The notes under the pieces are model-generated. The model did no database searches. It was not told where the DNA came from and saw only the letters and a list, made by a program, of their open reading frames with translations. From the NCBI GenBank assembly GCA_964347035.1, contig CAYFXE010000029.1, positions 1-36,860 on the forward strand: 36,860 nucleotides of DNA, given 5' to 3'. The position numbers were made by a program, and so were the translations under genes. Of the stretch, positions 18,507 through 26,649 are shown one piece after another; position 1 is the stretch's first letter; each line of letters starts with the position of its first letter. This stretch comes from CAYFXE01 sp964347035. Its GTDB lineage: Bacteria; Acidobacteriota; Aminicenantia; Aminicenantales; Aminicenantaceae.

Positions 18507-19727
18507 ATGAAATACGAACTTTTCGTCGCCAAGCGTTATCTGACAGCCAAGAGGAAGCAGGCCTTCATTTCGGTCATCACCTTCATCTCGATCCTAGGCA
18601 TTGTTATCGGGGTGATGGCTCTGATCATTGCCATAGCTCTCATCACGGGCTTCCAGGCGGATGTACAGGATAAAATTTTGGGTTCAACCTCCCATATCAT
18701 GGTTTCCGACCTCAGCGGTGAAGGTCTTGAGGATTATCCTCCGCTGGTCTCGAAAATTCAGGGAATAAAAGGCATTATCTCGGTCTCACCCGTTGTCTAC
18801 GACACAGTACTCCTCAAGGGGCCTTATAAAGCATCGGGAGCTGTACTCAAGGGAGTGGACTTTAATCTCGAAAAAAAATACGCCAACTGGCTTCAGGAGT
18901 TGGGCAGGGGGGAAATTCCCGTTTCCGGAGCCAGAAGAGACGGGATTCTGCTCGGTCGAGAACTTGCGTTTAATGTCGGAGCCGGAGTCGGAGATGTCGT
19001 TACCGTCTTGAGCTCTTCCTCTCGTCTTTCCCCGATCGGACTCATCCCAAAGACAAGAAAGTACGTGGTCACGGGTATCTTTAACACGGGTTTTTATGAA
19101 TTCGATGCCACAACGATCCTGATCTCGTTGGATTTAGCGCAAAAGGTTTTTAGTCTCGAGGAAAAAGTCAGTTATCTTCAGGTCAAGATCGAGGATATTT
19201 TCCAGGCGCCAAAAATCGGGGATCAGATCGAAGAGATCATTCCTCCTGTGGCCTATGTGACGACCTGGATGGAGTTGAACAAATCTCTTTTTTCTGCTCT
19301 GAAGCTCGAAAAAAACATCATGTTTCTGACGATTGCCCTCATCGTCCTCGTCGCAGCCTTAAACATCATCGCCACCCTCATCCTGATGGTCATGGAAAAG
19401 ACGAGGGACATCGGTATCCTGATCGCCATGGGGGCCACCTCGAAGACTATCAGAAAAATATTCTTCCTCCAGGGAGCCATGATCGGAACGATCGGAACAG
19501 CCTTCGGGGTGATTCTTGGCCTCCTCTGGTGTTGGATAGCCAATACGTTCGAGCTTATCAAAGTGCCCATGGATATATACCAAATCTCGTACGTCCCTTT
19601 TCACCTCAATACACTTGATTTATTCTTGATAATCGGGATCACTCTGTCGATTAGTCTTCTTTCGACCCTGTTCCCTTCCCATAGAGCTTCAAAAGTCGAC
19701 CCGGTCGTTGCTTTAAAATATGAATAG
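18507..19727 (+). CDS. lolC: Lipoprotein-releasing ABC permease (LolC/LolE family)
   Basis: This 406-aa inner-membrane permease of the MacB/LolCE type starts MKYELFVAKRYLTAKRKQAF. The first membrane segment (about 22-48, ISILGIVIGVMALIIAIALI) is followed by a large periplasmic domain (50-265). Three more membrane segments lie at about 270-295, 315-345 and 370-395. With LolD it extracts mature lipoproteins from the inner membrane and hands them to LolA. Only one permease gene is present with lolD, so a homodimeric (LolF-like) transporter is likely unless a second gene lies elsewhere. Its stop overlaps the lolD start by 8 bases. No strong ribosome-binding site is seen, consistent with coupling to lysS. 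Confidence 0.9.
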   Translation: MKYELFVAKRYLTAKRKQAFISVITFISILGIVIGVMALIIAIALITGFQADVQDKILGSTSHIMVSDLSGEGLEDYPPLVSKIQGIKGIISVSPVVYDTVLLKGPYKASGAVLKGVDFNLEKKYANWLQELGRGEIPVSGARRDGILLGRELAFNVGAGVGDVVTVLSSSSRLSPIGLIPKTRKYVVTGIFNTGFYEFDATTILISLDLAQKVFSLEEKVSYLQVKIEDIFQAPKIGDQIEEIIPPVAYVTTWMELNKSLFSALKLEKNIMFLTIALIVLVAALNIIATLILMVMEKTRDIGILIAMGATSKTIRKIFFLQGAMIGTIGTAFGVILGLLWCWIANTFELIKVPMDIYQISYVPFHLNTLDLFLIIGITLSISLLSTLFPSHRASKVDPVVALKYE

Positions 19728-20406
19728 CATCCTGAAAACAGAGAACTTGAGTAAGGAATATGCCTTACCTAAGGGAATTCTGCGCGTTTTTGAGGGGATA
19801 GATTTTGAGGTCGAAAAAGGAGACTTGGTGGCAGTCATGGGAGTTTCAGGCGTCGGGAAGACGACCCTTCTCAATCTATTAGGGCTTTTAGACAAGCCGA
19901 CAGAAGGAAAGATATTTCTAGATGGAGAAGATATTCTCACCAAGAATGAGAGAGAGAAGGCAAAAATCAGGAATCATAAGATCGGTTTTGTCTTTCAATT
20001 TTACCACCTGTTACCAGAATTTACGGCCCTGGAGAATATCAGTTTTCCTCTCCTCATAAGGGGCCTGGAGAGGAAAAAAGCGCTGAGCCGAGCAGGCGAA
20101 ATTCTCGCAGAGGTGTCTCTTGAAGAGAAAGCCTCACTCCGGCCTAGTCGTCTTTCTGGAGGAGAACAGCAGAGAATAGCCATCGCTAGGGCCCTGATCA
20201 GCGAACCAAAGTTGCTTTTGGCCGATGAACCCACAGGGAATCTGGACTGGAAAACAGGTCTCAAAATCTTAGAATTGATCCGAGATATGCATCAGAGGAG
20301 AGGTCTATCATCGATCATCGTCACCCATAATGAAAAAGTGGCCCAATTCTGCGGAAAAGTCTACTTGATGGAAAGTGGAGCGTTGAAACTTTTACCCCGC
20401 CTTTAG
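19720..20406 (+). CDS. lolD: Lipoprotein-releasing ABC ATPase LolD
   Basis: This 228-aa ATPase has Walker A GVSGVGKT (41-48), the Q-loop VFQFYHLLPEFTALENI, the signature LSGGEQQRIAIARAL and Walker B LLLADEPTGNLD, followed by the switch His in VTHNE. The FYHLLPEF segment and overall length fit LolD rather than other MacB-type ATPases. It powers the permease encoded immediately upstream, with which it shares an ATGAATAG overlap. The gene closes this sub-cluster; a 179-base gap follows before bamA. Confidence 0.93.
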   Translation: MNSILKTENLSKEYALPKGILRVFEGIDFEVEKGDLVAVMGVSGVGKTTLLNLLGLLDKPTEGKIFLDGEDILTKNEREKAKIRNHKIGFVFQFYHLLPEFTALENISFPLLIRGLERKKALSRAGEILAEVSLEEKASLRPSRLSGGEQQRIAIARALISEPKLLLADEPTGNLDWKTGLKILELIRDMHQRRGLSSIIVTHNEKVAQFCGKVYLMESGALKLLPRL

Positions 20407-20452
20407 AGTTTTTACTTAGTGTATCCCTCCATTTTGTAAAAGACTGAGATGT

Positions 20453-20572
20453 GCGGCAGAATGCCGCCCAATAAGATATAGATAACTTCACAAAGGCTTG
20501 ACGGAGATGGATTTGGCGATCTGGGATCCTAACCCAGTTGCTTTTGAAAAAAAGGGATGAATATGGTATATG
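20453..20572 (+). promoter_or_regulatory. lolD-bamA intergenic region with hairpins and possible promoter
   Basis: Two short hairpins are visible: GCGGCA/TGCCGC at 20453-20467 and CTGGG/CCCAG at 20521-20537. Neither is followed by a T-run. A candidate promoter is TTGAAA (20544-20549), 17 bases, TATATG (20567-20572). Its transcript would start almost on the ribosome-binding site of bamA (AAGGAG, 20577-20582), which makes it doubtful. bamA may instead be read through from lolD. Confidence 0.3.
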
Positions 20573-20585
20573 ATATAAGGAGAAA

Positions 20586-22889
20586 ATGATGAAAAAGTTT
20601 TTGATGTTCCTTTTGCTTCTATCAGCGCCTCTTTTTCTTTTCGGGCAGGATTTATTGGAGAAAATTGAAATCGTCGGGAATGACAGGGTTACCCGGGAGA
20701 CTATCCTGTATTATCTCTCATCCAGAGAGGGGGACTATCTCAATGAAGAACTCTTGAAGAAAGATTTGAGGGTTTTATGGTCGACCGGGTTTTTTTCTAA
20801 TGTTCAGATAGTCAAAGAAAGCGGGACCAGAGGTAAAATTGTCAAGATCATCGTTGAAGAAAATCCGTTGATCAAAAACATCATCTACAAGACAGGAAAA
20901 AAACTCAAAGAGGATGATATTGTCAATAAGCTGAAGGAAAAGGATGAATACGTTCTTCCCTATTCTTACTATGATCCCTATAAAATCCAGAAGATCGAAC
21001 AGACAATCATGGAGCTTCTCCTGGAGAAAGGCCTCGAGACCGGCGAGGTCCGGGTGGAGATCGACAAGAAAGGGCAGCACGAGCTGGATGTGATCTTTAA
21101 TATCAATGAGGGGCCCAAGATTCGAGTGGGAGAAATCGTGTTTGTCGGAAATCCAAAGCTGCCCCAGAGCAGGCTCAGAGAAGCCATAAAAGAGAACCGA
21201 AAACATGGGATATTTTCCTGGGTCATGGGGAAGGACACGTTCAAAAAGAATAAATTGTCCGAGGATTTAGCCAACGTCAAGAAGAAACTTCAAGAGAAAG
21301 GATATATGGAAGCTGTGGTAGGAGAACCCCAGATAGAGGATATGACAAAAAGGTCCATCTTCTTCAGAAAACAGAAGATGAAAAGAATCATCATCCCGGT
21401 CGACGCAGGTTATCGCTACATGCTCGGAGATGTAAAAATCGAAGGCAATAAGATCATCGCGACCAAGTTTCTGGAGCAGCTTATCAAAATGAAGAAAGGT
21501 GAGGTCTACAGCATAAAGAAAAGAGAGAAAAGTGTTGAGGAGATCGGAGAAATCTACCAGAATTTTGGCCACCTTTATGCTCAGATCATGCCTGTGGAGA
21601 GTCTCGACCCCAAGAGGAAAAGAGTCAATGTCACCTTCAATATCTACGAAGGCGAGGTGGCTTACCTCAACAGATTGGAAATCAAGGGAAATACCTATAC
21701 CAAGGATAAAGTGATCAGAAGAGAGATGCTCCTCAGAGAGGGAGATAGGTTCAGTTTAGCCCTCTTTAAAGACAGCATCCTCAGAGTCAGGCAGCTGGGA
21801 CTCGTCGAACTGGATGAGGCGACCCCGCCAGACATCCAACCGAATCCTGAGGATCCTACCCAAATCGATGTCTCTCTCCAAGTCAAGGAGCTCCAAAGAA
21901 ATAACATTCAGTTCACAGCCGGTTACAGTGGCTACGAAGGTACGTTCATTGCTTTCAGTTATTCGACTGTCAATTTCCTAGGCGCAGGGGAGAAGCTCCA
22001 GCTGATGATTCAATACGGAAAGAGGATCCGTAACTACATGTTCGGGTTTTCCGAGCCTTATGTCTTTGATCGTCCGATAACTGTGGGTTTTAACGTCTAC
22101 AATCGTTATATCATCCTTCCCGGTTTGTACGATCGGAAAGGAAAAGGGGCAGATTTAATCATCGGGTCCAGGATCAAGGGATATTGGAGAACTAACCTCA
22201 CCTACACATTCGAGAAAATAGATATCGATGTTCCAGATAATTCTATTTATGGAACCTATCCTGGTGCCCTTGGCATGTGGGAAGGGGCGTTCACCGTGAG
22301 CAGCATCCTTCCGGTTCTGTATCGGTCCACGGTGGACAGTCCTTTGACACCCAGTCGGGGATCTTTGTATCTTGCCTCTGCTAAGTTTGCAGGTTCTTTT
22401 TTGGGAGGAGATATCGACCTGATCAAACCTCGTTTTGAGTTGACCCGATACGTTCCTTTCATAAAGAGACATGTCCTGGGTTTCCATGTTGAGTACCAGT
22501 TCATCAAAACCTTTGGAGGCTCGACTATACCAATCTGGGAAAGATTCTATCTTGGAGGAGAACGGTCTATTCGGGGATATGATATCTACTCTATCTACCC
22601 TCGGAAGACTAACCTAGGAGGAACCAAATCTCTGGTGATGAATGCAGAATATATCATCCCGGTCGGCGGTCCCCTGTATATAATCTTCTTCTTCGATGCC
22701 GGGAATGCCTTCGCAGAGAACCAAAGACTCAATTTCGGAAACCTTTTCACTTCTAAAGGATTGGAAGCTCGGATCTTTGTCCCTGCTTTGAGAATTCCGT
22801 TCAGGCTCATTTTTTCTTTCAACAGTCCAAAAATACATCCTGATGATTCCAATTTTGCTTTCCGATTTGCGATTGGAACAACGTTTTAA
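20586..22889 (+). CDS. bamA: Outer-membrane assembly factor BamA
   Basis: This 767-aa protein has a signal peptide (residues 1-21, ending LFGQ) and five POTRA domains (about 22-415), recognisable from openings such as IEIVGNDRVTRETILYYLS, IVFVGNPKLPQSRLREAI and LEIKGNTYTKDKVIRREML. A 16-strand barrel follows. The loop-6 motif RGYDIYSI (the VRGF/RGY position) is present, and the chain ends in FAIGTTF, a C-terminal aromatic typical of barrel insertion signals. BamA folds and inserts outer-membrane proteins. Start: AAGGAG lies 3-9 bases upstream of the paired ATG codons at 20586/20589. skp follows 35 bases later. Confidence 0.95.
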   Translation: MMKKFLMFLLLLSAPLFLFGQDLLEKIEIVGNDRVTRETILYYLSSREGDYLNEELLKKDLRVLWSTGFFSNVQIVKESGTRGKIVKIIVEENPLIKNIIYKTGKKLKEDDIVNKLKEKDEYVLPYSYYDPYKIQKIEQTIMELLLEKGLETGEVRVEIDKKGQHELDVIFNINEGPKIRVGEIVFVGNPKLPQSRLREAIKENRKHGIFSWVMGKDTFKKNKLSEDLANVKKKLQEKGYMEAVVGEPQIEDMTKRSIFFRKQKMKRIIIPVDAGYRYMLGDVKIEGNKIIATKFLEQLIKMKKGEVYSIKKREKSVEEIGEIYQNFGHLYAQIMPVESLDPKRKRVNVTFNIYEGEVAYLNRLEIKGNTYTKDKVIRREMLLREGDRFSLALFKDSILRVRQLGLVELDEATPPDIQPNPEDPTQIDVSLQVKELQRNNIQFTAGYSGYEGTFIAFSYSTVNFLGAGEKLQLMIQYGKRIRNYMFGFSEPYVFDRPITVGFNVYNRYIILPGLYDRKGKGADLIIGSRIKGYWRTNLTYTFEKIDIDVPDNSIYGTYPGALGMWEGAFTVSSILPVLYRSTVDSPLTPSRGSLYLASAKFAGSFLGGDIDLIKPRFELTRYVPFIKRHVLGFHVEYQFIKTFGGSTIPIWERFYLGGERSIRGYDIYSIYPRKTNLGGTKSLVMNAEYIIPVGGPLYIIFFFDAGNAFAENQRLNFGNLFTSKGLEARIFVPALRIPFRLIFSFNSPKIHPDDSNFAFRFAIGTTF

Positions 22890-22924
22890 ATTTAAGGCCC
22901 ATTCCATTACTAAGGAGGCTTAAG

Positions 22925-23464
22925 ATGAGATGGAAAAGCACGCGCGTGAGTTCTTTGATATTTGTTTGCGTCGTGGGTTTGTTTTCATTGGGTTTAGCTC
23001 AGCAAGCGGCTAAAATAGGCGTTGTCAATTCCCAGCAGGTTTTAGAGCGGTCAGAGGAAGGGAAAAAGGCGATTGCTCGCCTTCAGGAACTTGACCGAAC
23101 CCAACAGGGCAAAATAACCAAACTTGATGAGGAAATTCGCCAGCTGGAAACAAAACTGAACACCCAAAGGCTGACCTTGACCAATGAAGCAATTATTCAA
23201 CTGACTTCAGATATCGAGAAAAAACGGACAGACAGGAAGCGTCAGGCTGAAGATGCCATGAGAGAGTTACAAGATCTTCGACTTAGGCTTTTCCAGAAAG
23301 TGCAGAATGAATTGCTCCCGATTATCGAGGGAATAGGAAAGGAAAGAGGTCTTGAGCTTATTCTCGATCTGGGCAACAGCGGTGCGATCTATTTCAATCC
23401 CACTATCGATCTCACCGAAGAGGTTATCCGCAGGTATAACGCCTCTAAGGCCACCAAAAAGTAG
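22925..23464 (+). CDS. skp: Periplasmic chaperone Skp/OmpH family
   Basis: This 179-aa protein begins behind TAAGGAGG with a signal peptide (about 1-26, ending GLAQQA). It continues with KIGVVNSQQVLERSEEGKKA, the family's N-terminal beta strand and helix. Residues 50-125 are a long charged coiled coil (Q/E/K/R-rich) forming the Skp tentacles, and LPIIEGIGKERGLELILDL returns to the core fold. Skp holds unfolded outer-membrane proteins in the periplasm for BamA, the adjacent gene. The stop at 23462-23464 is only 4 bases before the inferred fabZ start. Confidence 0.9.
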   Translation: MRWKSTRVSSLIFVCVVGLFSLGLAQQAAKIGVVNSQQVLERSEEGKKAIARLQELDRTQQGKITKLDEEIRQLETKLNTQRLTLTNEAIIQLTSDIEKKRTDRKRQAEDAMRELQDLRLRLFQKVQNELLPIIEGIGKERGLELILDLGNSGAIYFNPTIDLTEEVIRRYNASKATKK

Positions 23465-23468
23465 AGAA

Positions 23469-23915
23469 TTGCTCAGCATAAAAAAGATCCTCGAAGTTCT
23501 TCCCCACCGTTACCCCTTTTTGTTAGTGGATAGAGTTCTAGAGATAAAAAAGGGAGAATCCATCGTTGCTATAAAGAACGTTACTTACAATGAACCCTTT
23601 TTTCAGGGCCATTTCCCAGGCTTTAAAGTCATGCCTGGTGTTTTGGTGATCGAGGCCATCGCCCAGGCAGGGGGCATTCTTCTGTATCATTCTCTCCCAG
23701 ATCCAACTCGCAAGTTCGTTCTGTTGAGCAAGGTCGATAAAGCCAAATTCAGGAAACCGATCGTCCCAGGAGACCAGATTCGGTTGGAGGTTGTCCTTTT
23801 AAAGCTTAAAAACAAATTCGCTCAGATCAGTGGAAAAGCCTACGTAGAAGGAGAAGTGGCAGCCGAAGGAGATATCATGGCTTCTGTTCTAGCAGTTGAG
23901 GATCTGAATGAGTGA
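23469..23915 (+). CDS. fabZ: (3R)-hydroxyacyl-ACP dehydratase FabZ
   Basis: The likely start is TTG 23469, which gives 148 aa in the usual family size; the frame extends further upstream but only through skp. The opening MLSIKKILEVLPHRYPFLLV is typical. The catalytic pair is His48 in FFQGHFPG and Glu62 in GVLVIEAIAQAGG. It dehydrates 3-hydroxyacyl-ACP in fatty-acid synthesis, which shares its substrate pool with LpxA. No strong ribosome-binding site precedes the TTG, so coupling to skp is probable. It overlaps lpxA by 8 bases. The usual lpxD between skp and fabZ is missing. Confidence 0.93.
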   Translation: MLSIKKILEVLPHRYPFLLVDRVLEIKKGESIVAIKNVTYNEPFFQGHFPGFKVMPGVLVIEAIAQAGGILLYHSLPDPTRKFVLLSKVDKAKFRKPIVPGDQIRLEVVLLKLKNKFAQISGKAYVEGEVAAEGDIMASVLAVEDLNE

Positions 23916-24732
23916 GAGGGAAGTTTTTATCCACGAGACCGCCAATGTTCATCCCCACACCCGATTAGATTCAGGTGTCAGTATCGGCCCTTATTGTTTT
24001 ATTGGTGAGGGTGTTTCTATCCATAAGAATACCAGACTTGAAGCCAATGTCTTCATAACGGGGAAGACCGATATCGGCCAAGATTGTCTGTTCTCTCCCT
24101 TCTCTTCTATAGGAACCGAACCGCAGGATGTTACCTATCAAAATGAAGAGACAATTACCAAAATCGGGAGCCGGAATATCTTCCGCGAATTTATCACGGT
24201 CAATCGAGGAACAATCAAGGGGGGCGGCCAAACTATTATCGGAGACGATAATTACTTTATGGCCTACTCTCATGTCGCCCATGATTGTCTGGTCGGGAAT
24301 GAAACGATATTCATGAACGGAGCCACATTAGCGGGGCATGTGACCATCGATGACTATGTGACGGTGAGTGGCTTCAGCGGCATCCATCAGTTCTGCCGGG
24401 TCGGCAAACACGCATATATCGGCGGTTATTCTGTGATCACTCAGGATGTGATTCCTTTCTGTCGGGTTGCCGGAGGCCGCCCGGCTTTGATCTTCGGGTT
24501 GAATGCTATCGGCCTGCGAAGGAGAGGATTTTCGAGAGACAGAATCAAAGACCTTAAAGAGATGTTCAAGATTATCTTCTATTCCGAGCTCAACACTACC
24601 CAAGCCATAACTAAAATCGAGGAGAGTTTCAATCCGTCCGAAGACAGAGACGAAATCTGCAAATTTATTAGCTCCTCTAAGAGGGGAATCATCAAGAAAT
24701 CAAAGGAAAAATGGGAAATCGACTTGGAATAA
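23908..24732 (+). CDS. lpxA: UDP-N-acetylglucosamine acyltransferase LpxA
   Basis: This 274-aa enzyme transfers a 3-hydroxyacyl chain from ACP to the 3-position of the UDP-sugar, the first step of lipid A synthesis. The N-terminal ~190 residues are a left-handed beta helix of hexapeptide repeats (for example VSIGPYCFIGEGVSI). Catalytic His125 lies in MAYSHVAHDC, at the same number as in E. coli. The helical C-terminal domain begins near GLNAIGLRRRGFSRD. Whether O- or N-acylation is performed depends on the sugar supplied; see the downstream oxidoreductase. It overlaps fabZ and lpxI. Confidence 0.95.
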   Translation: MSEREVFIHETANVHPHTRLDSGVSIGPYCFIGEGVSIHKNTRLEANVFITGKTDIGQDCLFSPFSSIGTEPQDVTYQNEETITKIGSRNIFREFITVNRGTIKGGGQTIIGDDNYFMAYSHVAHDCLVGNETIFMNGATLAGHVTIDDYVTVSGFSGIHQFCRVGKHAYIGGYSVITQDVIPFCRVAGGRPALIFGLNAIGLRRRGFSRDRIKDLKEMFKIIFYSELNTTQAITKIEESFNPSEDRDEICKFISSSKRGIIKKSKEKWEIDLE

Positions 24733-25544
24733 TCGCTGGTTCGGGAGAACTTCCTACTTTTATTATCAGCGAAGCTCAGAGATCTGGCTATACATGCGTG
24801 GTCGCCGCTCTTGTAGGAGAGGCCGAAGCCTCACTCCAGGAAAGAACGAAAATTCTCGAGTGGTTTGATATCGATGATGTGAAGCAGTTGATATCTTTTT
24901 TCAAAAAGGCTGGAGTCAGTCAGGCTGTATTTGCGGGAAAATTCGATCAGCGGATCATGTATAAAAAAGAGACATGGGGAGAGGAAAGTCTATTGATCCA
25001 GGAAAGAGCCAGGACGAAAACTCCTGGTGATCTTGTGGCAGCCGTCATCGGTTACATGGCCAAACAAGGAGTCGAGATCATAAATCCCTTGGTTTTCCTT
25101 GGATCGACCTTCTGCCCAGAGGGAATTCTGACCGACACTAAGCCCACAATCGAGGTGGAGGAAGATATCGCCTTTGGGTGGAAACTGGCGAGACAAGCGG
25201 CGGATTTGGATATCGGGCAAACCGTAGTCGTCAAGGATAAGGCTGTCGTCGCCGTGGAGGGGATGGAAGGGACGGATGAGGTCATTAAGCGTGGTGGAAA
25301 ACTCGCTGGTAAAGGCACAGTGGTCATTAAGGTCGCCCGGACTCAACAGGACCTCAGGATTGATCTCCCAGCCATCGGGCTCAACACGGTGAACAGCCTG
25401 ATTGGGGCGGGAAGTCAAGCTCTTTGTTTCGAGGCGGATAGAATGCCTTTTTTACACAAGGACAAAGCCATCGCCCTTGCCGATGCTAACACGATTTCCA
25501 TCATTGCCAAAAAATTTAATGATCAGGCGAAATTCGATGGATAA
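24711..25544 (+). CDS. lpxI: UDP-2,3-diacylglucosamine pyrophosphatase LpxI
   Basis: This 277-aa protein begins at ATG 24711 behind AAAGGAAA, 22 bases inside the end of lpxA. It opens with LGIIAGSGELPTFI and has the C-terminal catalytic block VVVKDKAVVAVEGMEGTDEV followed by IKRGGK, and DLPAIGLNTVNSL, all typical of LpxI (DUF1009). It hydrolyses UDP-2,3-diacylglucosamine to lipid X, replacing the unrelated LpxH. The Asp in EGTDE is the likely catalytic or metal residue. Its stop overlaps the next start (ATGGATAA), so the two are translated together. Confidence 0.95.
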   Translation: MGNRLGIIAGSGELPTFIISEAQRSGYTCVVAALVGEAEASLQERTKILEWFDIDDVKQLISFFKKAGVSQAVFAGKFDQRIMYKKETWGEESLLIQERARTKTPGDLVAAVIGYMAKQGVEIINPLVFLGSTFCPEGILTDTKPTIEVEEDIAFGWKLARQAADLDIGQTVVVKDKAVVAVEGMEGTDEVIKRGGKLAGKGTVVIKVARTQQDLRIDLPAIGLNTVNSLIGAGSQALCFEADRMPFLHKDKAIALADANTISIIAKKFNDQAKFDG

Positions 25545-26451
25545 AGTCAAAGTCGGAATCATCGGTGTCGGCTATTTGGGAATGCAGCACGCCAGGATTT
25601 TGTCTTATCTAGAAGAGGCTGAACTCAGAGGTGTCGCCGATATCAATTTTCGAAAGGCTGTCGAAATCGGCAACCGCCATGGAGTTCAGTACTATGAAAA
25701 TTATGAAAAGATGCTTGATGAGATTGACGCGGCCATTGTGGCCACTCCCACTTCAGAGCATTTTTCCATCTCTACGAGGTTGCTGAAAGAAGGCAAGAAT
25801 GTCTTGGTCGAAAAGCCGATTACTGAGACCGTTGAACAGGCAGAAGAACTTGTCAACACGGCAAAAAAGCATGGGCTCATCCTCCAAGCTGGACATTTGG
25901 AAAGGTTTAACCCGGCTGTGGAAGCGATTGAAGACCTGATATCAGAACCGAAGTTTATAGAAGTCCAGAGGCTGGGATCATTCTCTGCCCGCTCTTTGGA
26001 TATCGATGTGGTGCTTGACCTTATGATCCACGATCTGGATATCATTCTCGCCCTTATCAAAGATGAAGTAAGTGTGATTAAATCATCAGGAATCCATGTT
26101 CTCTCTGATAAAATTGACATCGCTAATGCGCGCTTGGAATTCAAATCCGGGTGTGTGGCTACACTCACAGCTAGCCGAGTACATCAGGGGAAGGTCCGAA
26201 AACTCAGGATTTTCGAGCCCACTTCTTATTATTCCATCGATTATATAGACCAGGAGGTTAAGGTTTTTCCTCTTAACGGGCGTCAAACAGATATCAAGAC
26301 TTTGAAGATAAAGAAAGAGGAGCCACTGAGGAAGGAACTTAGAAACTTTTTCAAGAGTGTCAGGGACAAAAAAACGAATAAGGTGAGCGGTGAAGAAGGG
26401 CTGAGGGCTCTGAGACTCGCCTACAACGTTCTGGAAGAAATAGAGATATAA
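25537..26451 (+). CDS. Gfo/Idh/MocA-type oxidoreductase, lipid A-linked (GnnA-like candidate)
   Basis: ATG 25537 overlaps the lpxI stop and yields 304 aa; the upstream extension in the same frame is spurious. The Rossmann motif VGIIGVGYLGMQHARIL is at residues 5-21. VATPTSEH and NVLVEKPI are the usual nucleotide-site and active-site segments, and DLMIHDLDII carries the His expected in the catalytic region. Family members oxidise a sugar hydroxyl with NAD(P). Because it is fused by overlap to lpxA-lpxI, the best guess is a UDP-GlcNAc 3-dehydrogenase (GnnA), which prepares a 3-amino sugar for LpxA. The partner transaminase GnnB is not in this cluster. Function is inferred from context. Confidence 0.8.
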   Translation: MDKVKVGIIGVGYLGMQHARILSYLEEAELRGVADINFRKAVEIGNRHGVQYYENYEKMLDEIDAAIVATPTSEHFSISTRLLKEGKNVLVEKPITETVEQAEELVNTAKKHGLILQAGHLERFNPAVEAIEDLISEPKFIEVQRLGSFSARSLDIDVVLDLMIHDLDIILALIKDEVSVIKSSGIHVLSDKIDIANARLEFKSGCVATLTASRVHQGKVRKLRIFEPTSYYSIDYIDQEVKVFPLNGRQTDIKTLKIKKEEPLRKELRNFFKSVRDKKTNKVSGEEGLRALRLAYNVLEEIEI

Positions 26452-26487
26452 GTCAGCAGGAACAAGGGAACGGTTCTCATTAATTCC

Positions 26488-26630
26488 GTCATTCCTGCGT
26501 AAGCAGGAATCCAGTCTTATATGGATGACAATCTTTCTTATCCCTGGATTCCCGCTACCCGCTTCCGCGGGCACAGGTTCCGCAGGAATGACAGACAAGA
26601 TCAAGAATGACAAACAGGATCAGGAATGAC
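26488..26630. repeat. REP-like palindromic repeat at a convergent gene junction
   Basis: The left arm at 26488-26514 (GTCATTCCTGCGTAAGCAGG, then AATCCAG) has its counterpart at 26544-26592 (CTGGATTCCCGC ... GCAGGAATGAC). Two short degenerate tandem units (GATCAAGAATGAC and GATCAGGAATGAC) follow to about 26630. Such GTCATTCC...GGAATCCAG palindromes are common intergenic repeats in many bacteria. A GGGAACGGTTCTC fragment (26466-26478) resembles the arm of the palindrome at 36372. The element lies between two genes facing each other and may serve as a bidirectional terminator. Confidence 0.8.
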
Positions 26631-26649
26631 GAAAGGTCAGGATGATGGC

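Noticed and set aside
20521..20560. Hairpin CTGGG/CCCAG as a terminator after lolD
   Set aside because: The stem is only five pairs and the following sequence lacks a continuous T-run.
26488..26630. Repeats as a CRISPR array
   Set aside because: Units are palindromic, irregular in spacing, without unique spacers of constant length, and no cas genes are present.
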